Assembly (NCBI GenBank): GCA_964394795.1
Contig: CAYMYX010000028.1
Coordinates: 1 to 19,305 of the forward strand
Origin: CAYFUF01 sp964394795
GTDB taxonomy: Bacteria; Bacillota; Clostridia; Tissierellales; Peptoniphilaceae
Reading direction: 5' to 3'
Length of the DNA: 19,305 nucleotides
The notes below the pieces were generated by a model. It ran no database searches and was not told where the DNA came from. It saw nothing but the letters and a program-made list of their open reading frames with translations. Position numbers and translations under genes: made by a program. Shown here piece after piece: positions 16,032-19,305 of this stretch. Within the stretch, counting starts at the first letter, position 1; every line of letters starts with the position of its first letter.

Positions 16032-17240
16032 TTACGAGTATTTCTCCTCTAGTTTTTTTCTTAAAATCTGCAGAAATTCTACTGTTGTGACTTTATTGCT
16101 ATCTTCACCCAAGTACAGATCCATTAAATCTCCAGTAAGATTCCCTGCTTCAATCACATCAATATTGAATCTTTTTAAAGTCTGTGCAAATGATTGGAGC
16201 TGAATATTGTTATCTAATTGTCCCCTTTTCTCAATCGCATTTGCCCATGCATTTATTAACGATGTTGGATTAGCATAAGTGCTTTTTCCTTTTTGATAAT
16301 CTAGATAAATATCGGGCATTGTTCCATGAGAAGCTTCATACTCATAAGAACCATCCTTTCCATAGAGCGAAGATGACATCATCGCCGAAGAGCCATAACC
16401 AGCTGCAACCAAGTCCCCAAAAATATCTCCTTCTGAGTTCTTGCAAGCCCAAACAAAGTTGCCCTTTGATCTAATCATCCAGGCTGCAGCTGTATCAATC
16501 AATTTATAGCTATAGCTTATTCCTGCATTTTCATAGCTTTCTTTATATTCATTATCGTAGATGTCTTGAAAGATATTTTTAAACTCTTCGTCATATGTTT
16601 TTGAGACTGTATCTTTAGTTGAGAAGAGGACATCCATCTTGTTGTCTAGCGCAAACTCGAATGTTGATCTAGCAAAACGACGCCTTGATTCAGTATCATT
16701 CACTTGAATCATGGCTACCCCATCACCTTGGAAGTCGAACTCAGCTATTGTTTCCTCTTTTCCTTCTCTTTCCACAACAAACTTCGCTTTTTCACCCTTC
16801 TCAATAATTGCAGATTCCGACAGATAAATATCTCCATATGAATGTCGTGCAATAACAATCGGTCCTTCCCAAGCAGTAACATACTTCATTAATTTGTTGG
16901 AAACAACGGGTACACGGAAAATTGTTCCATCTAAGATGGCTCGAACCGTACCATTAGGGCTTTTGTATATGCGCTTTAACCCAAATTTTTCTTTCTTTTC
17001 AGCATCAGGTGTTATCGAAGCACATTTGATACCTACCTTATGCTTAAGCATGGCTTCGCCAGCTTCAATAGTAACTCTATCGTCAGTTAAATCTCTATTG
17101 TAAATCGATCCATCAAAAGTGAGTAAGTTCAAATCAATGAACGGTTCCAAAACTTCCTCTTTAATCTGATCCCAGATAACTTGGGCCATCTCGTCGCCTA
17201 GCAATTCAACTATTGGGTTCTCCATTGTAATCTTATTCAT
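16032..17240 (-). CDS. Isocitrate dehydrogenase, type II, possibly NAD-dependent
   Basis: Oxidative decarboxylation of isocitrate to 2-oxoglutarate in the cytoplasm. The 402-residue protein aligns with homodimeric eukaryote-like (type II) enzymes. Substrate residues match human IDH1 at the same numbers: SPNGTVR (94-100), Arg109, and Arg132 in ARHSYGD, with Tyr139. Metal ligands are Asp249 (KLID) and Asp272 and Asp276 (CKNSEGDIFGD). The cofactor loop reads HGTMPDIYLDYQKG (305-318); NADP enzymes have HGTVTRHY there, with Arg and His binding the 2'-phosphate, so Asp310-Ile311 point to NAD. I chose the ATG at 17240 because GGAGG lies 5 nt upstream; the in-frame ATG at 17252 has no ribosome binding site. 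First gene of the four-gene operon. Confidence 0.93.
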   Translation of the reverse strand: MNKITMENPIVELLGDEMAQVIWDQIKEEVLEPFIDLNLLTFDGSIYNRDLTDDRVTIEAGEAMLKHKVGIKCASITPDAEKKEKFGLKRIYKSPNGTVRAILDGTIFRVPVVSNKLMKYVTAWEGPIVIARHSYGDIYLSESAIIEKGEKAKFVVEREGKEETIAEFDFQGDGVAMIQVNDTESRRRFARSTFEFALDNKMDVLFSTKDTVSKTYDEEFKNIFQDIYDNEYKESYENAGISYSYKLIDTAAAWMIRSKGNFVWACKNSEGDIFGDLVAAGYGSSAMMSSSLYGKDGSYEYEASHGTMPDIYLDYQKGKSTYANPTSLINAWANAIEKRGQLDNNIQLQSFAQTLKRFNIDVIEAGNLTGDLMDLYLGEDSNKVTTVEFLQILRKKLEEKYS

Positions 17241-17281
17241 CTTAGCCTCCATGATTAATAATTAACATTTCGTCTAACCAT

Positions 17282-17287
17282 AGTATA
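17282..17287 (-). promoter_or_regulatory. -10 box of the isocitrate dehydrogenase operon
   Basis: TATACT is a near-consensus -10 hexamer about 40 nt before the start codon. At 17 nt spacing the -35 position reads ATCAGC, a poor match, as expected for an activator-dependent promoter. The LysR-type dyad overlaps this -35 position. Confidence 0.6.
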
Positions 17288-17306
17288 ACACCCTTAATGA
17301 ACAGGC

Positions 17307-17325
17307 TGATTTCAAATCATGTGAT
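17307..17325 (-). promoter_or_regulatory. Probable LysR-type regulator binding site
   Basis: TGATTT-G-AAATCA (17319-17307) is a perfect 6-1-6 palindrome that fits the LysR box T-N11-A. It overlaps a second dyad, ATCA-CA-TGAT (17325-17316). The site lies between lysR and the isocitrate dehydrogenase gene and abuts the weak -35 region. Regulation by the adjacent LysR protein is inferred. Confidence 0.65.
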
Positions 17326-17351
17326 AGGCTCTATAACTTTTTTGTCATGAA

Positions 17352-18299
17352 CTAGTCGAAATAGTTAAGTGCTATGTCACTACCATAACTGGAAATTTGG
17401 CCTTGAGCTAAAGCTTGATAGCGGCTACAAAACTGTCTTTCTATCGTTGAGAATTCTTTACCTTTTTTAGTGAGCACGCCTATTTTACGATACAAACCAT
17501 TTTCACTAATTGACCATAGACTGGTGTTGTATATCGGCAAGATATATCGAGGAATGATATCTGCGCAAAACACGAAACCTTCACCTGCACTGGCAAAACG
17601 GAAAGCAGTGATATCCGATTTAGTTTCTCGTATTATGTTAAGGTCAATATGATGTTGTGCAAAGATTTGTTCCTGTACTCTTCGCACATGGTGCCCTTGA
17701 GGTAAAGCTATCATTGGTAAGCCATCCAACTCTTCAAAACGAATATATTGTCTGCTAGAGAAGCTATATGTTCCAGAATCTACGCCAGCTAGAATAATCT
17801 CTTCCTCATATAAGGGAGTAAATTCTAGTGTGGCATATTCGTTCAATTCCGGTATAAGCGCGAAACTTAGATTTGAATGTATAACCTGATCAATCAACTC
17901 CAATGCACTTGCTTCAATAAGGGTGAGCTTTACCATTGGGTATATGGCTTGAAATTCATCAATAAGGAGGGGCATCCAGTAGGTTAATCTAGATTTAGTT
18001 GTGCCAATTCGAAACTCAGTGCGAATGCCTTGACCGACCTGTCCTAATTCTATTGCCATCCTTTCTTGGATTACTTTTATATCTAAGAGAGCATTATAAT
18101 AGACCCTTCCTGCGGGTGTTAAAACAATTGGGCTTTCGTCTCGATTAAAAATTACCTGTCCTATTTTTTCCTCTATTCTCTTGACTGCTTGACTTAGGGC
18201 TGGTTGGGACATGAATAGTGTCCCTGATGCCTGGGTAAAACTTCCATCTTTCAATATCGTTTGTATTATTTCTAAATCTCTGTTATTGATAAGTGTCAT
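17352..18299 (-). CDS. LysR-type transcriptional regulator
   Basis: LysR-family regulator, 315 residues. The N-terminal winged helix-turn-helix (about 4-62) has the typical LFMSQPALSQAVKRIEEKIGQVIFNR, followed by LTPAGRVYY. The effector-binding domain runs from about residue 92 (TEFRIGTTKSR) to the end. The gene lies between the transporter and the isocitrate dehydrogenase operon, all on one strand, so it is not in the usual divergent arrangement. AGGAGG precedes the ATG. A hairpin ends within about 10 nt of this site. The stop is TAG. The likely inducer is a di- or tricarboxylate, inferred from context; the closest relatives cannot be named. Confidence 0.92.
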   Translation of the reverse strand: MTLINNRDLEIIQTILKDGSFTQASGTLFMSQPALSQAVKRIEEKIGQVIFNRDESPIVLTPAGRVYYNALLDIKVIQERMAIELGQVGQGIRTEFRIGTTKSRLTYWMPLLIDEFQAIYPMVKLTLIEASALELIDQVIHSNLSFALIPELNEYATLEFTPLYEEEIILAGVDSGTYSFSSRQYIRFEELDGLPMIALPQGHHVRRVQEQIFAQHHIDLNIIRETKSDITAFRFASAGEGFVFCADIIPRYILPIYNTSLWSISENGLYRKIGVLTKKGKEFSTIERQFCSRYQALAQGQISSYGSDIALNYFD

Positions 18300-18315
18300 A
18301 ATACATCCTCCTATA

Positions 18316-18348
18316 GAAAAGTGGAGTCTGTATCAAACAGACTCCACT
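18316..18348 (-). terminator. Strong hairpin between transporter and lysR
   Basis: A perfect 12-bp stem (outer arm AGTGGAGTCTG, 18348-18338, with its complement at 18330-18320) with a 5-nt loop is followed by four T residues on the minus strand. It is an intrinsic terminator or attenuator after the transporter gene. The lysR ribosome binding site follows almost directly. Confidence 0.75.
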
Positions 18349-18400
18349 GAGTTGCTAACAATTCCAATATAATGAAGCCTTCATGATTGTAGTTATCAGA

Positions 18401-19305
18401 CTACAGAAGGATTGAAAAGAGTACGGAGCCTACTAAGAGAATAATGGCACCGCCCAAACGGCTAGATAGCTGTGCGTAGGCCATAAGATCCATACGATTC
18501 GCAGCGCCAAGTACAGCTAAATCGCCTGATCCACCACGATTCGCCATACATAGTCCTGCTGTAACAGCTGAATCAATAGGATAAAAACCTACGAGGTAAC
18601 CAACAATAGCTGAGCCAAATATAGCTCCAACTACAACGAATAATGGAATAATCAGATTGCCTAAACTTGTGATAGCATTGATGAATTCAGGAATATCTAA
18701 TCCTACGCCAACACCAACCATGATAACTATAGTAAAGTTTTTGGTAAAGAAACTCTGGAAGGTCTTTGCACCAGCGCGAACTTCCTTTGGAATGACACCC
18801 AAAGCAGCAAGAATCACGACGAAGAAAATCATATAAGCCAATTTGTGGATTGGGAAACCAAATATAGTTGGGAAAAGGTAATCTGCCATGATAGTTCCAA
18901 ACATATAAGCTGATAGTCCGAGGAAGAACCCAGCACCAATCTCTCTGTGGTTTGGCTTATAAAGCTCTTCTCCTGTCAATGCATCTTTTACTTCCGCACC
19001 ACGAATTAAGGTTTTTCCATCTCCTGTTAAGTTCGCCCTTTTCTTTCCAAGTGCGTTAAGAAGAGCAGAGGTGATAATCGCATAGATATTACCAATAGTT
19101 AGAATAATGATAGCAAAGTTATAATATTCATCACTAGAGCGTCCAGTGACACCTTCAAACATCTGTGAAAGCGGAACTGCACCTCCACCATTTCCTCCAC
19201 CCATGATTGGAAGTACATAGTGGGTCACGGTTCGTCCTGGATCAACCCCAAAAATAAATCCTCCTAGGATGCCAAGGAACATAGCAACTCCTACACCCCC
19301 CAGAA
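18401..19305 (-). CDS. 2-hydroxycarboxylate transporter (CitS/CitP/MleP family), N-terminus outside window
   Basis: Membrane symporter or exchanger of the 2HCT family, which moves citrate, malate or related acids with Na+ or H+ or in exchange. About 301 residues are visible. The frame stays open to the right edge (LGGVGVAMFLGILGG), so the ATG at 19282 is internal, not the start. Both re-entrant GGxG loops are present: MGGGNGGGAVPLS in the first half and ANRGGSGDLAVLGAANRM in the second, followed by AQLSSRLGGAIILLVGS, which includes the Arg of the SSRxGG substrate motif. Several hydrophobic helices separate them. Substrate within the family cannot be fixed from sequence. The downstream aconitase and isocitrate dehydrogenase favour citrate or another tricarboxylate. 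Confidence 0.9.
   Translation of the reverse strand, partial: LGGVGVAMFLGILGGFIFGVDPGRTVTHYVLPIMGGGNGGGAVPLSQMFEGVTGRSSDEYYNFAIIILTIGNIYAIITSALLNALGKKRANLTGDGKTLIRGAEVKDALTGEELYKPNHREIGAGFFLGLSAYMFGTIMADYLFPTIFGFPIHKLAYMIFFVVILAALGVIPKEVRAGAKTFQSFFTKNFTIVIMVGVGVGLDIPEFINAITSLGNLIIPLFVVVGAIFGSAIVGYLVGFYPIDSAVTAGLCMANRGGSGDLAVLGAANRMDLMAYAQLSSRLGGAIILLVGSVLFSILL

Noticed and set aside
18372..18384. ATGAAG-C-CTTCAT dyad after the transporter gene as an operator
   Set aside because: It is short, has no clear promoter next to it, and the 13-bp match could be chance.
1..19305. CRISPR arrays, tRNA or rRNA genes, insertion sequences
   Set aside because: No regularly spaced repeats, cloverleaf or transposase signatures were seen on either strand; nearly the whole window is accounted for by minus-strand coding genes.

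Overview
The window looks like a chromosomal segment of a low-to-moderate GC Bacillota, most likely a Clostridia-type anaerobe. The evidence is the conserved order NusG-II protein / Gx-type membrane protein / radC / mreB-mreC-mreD / PBP2 / RNase G / rplU-prp-rpmA / obgE, the pairing of an N-terminally extended L27 with its Prp protease, strong AGGAGG ribosome binding sites, and an L21-type mRNA leader. All intact genes lie on the minus strand, so transcription runs from right to left. The only plus-strand gene is a small broken regulator. The 10-N gap suggests a draft, possibly metagenomic, assembly. The genus cannot be named from the sequence.

Right part (about 19305-10975): a tricarboxylate module. 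A 2-hydroxycarboxylate (citrate/malate-type) transporter, cut by the window edge, is followed by a strong hairpin and a LysR-type regulator. After a promoter region with a perfect T-N11-A dyad comes a tight run of isocitrate dehydrogenase, a PrpF-family isomerase, a YbhJ-type aconitase-superfamily hydratase and an Aquifex-type aconitase, closed by a clear intrinsic terminator. The inferred route is uptake of citrate or another tricarboxylate, isomerisation (PrpF-like), conversion to isocitrate (aconitase) and oxidation to 2-oxoglutarate. The dehydrogenase carries Asp-Ile where NADP enzymes of its class carry Arg-His, so it may use NAD. The hydratase is broken by an in-frame amber codon and seems to lack its C-terminal swivel loop. 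Close to the amber codon is a 10-N gap whose two flanks share the same 5 bases.

Middle part (10930-2334): a promoter drives a NusG domain II protein and a Gx-type membrane protein, followed by radC. Next come the rod-shape genes: an MreB paralogue with an altered phosphate-2 motif, MreC, MreD and an unusually long PBP2. A short RNase E/G family protein that keeps both catalytic aspartates but ends before the zinc link completes this part.

Left part (2298-1): a consensus promoter and L21 leader drive rplU-prp-rpmA, ended by an intrinsic terminator. A remnant of a response-regulator DNA-binding domain, on the opposite strand, separates this operon from obgE, which runs off the window.
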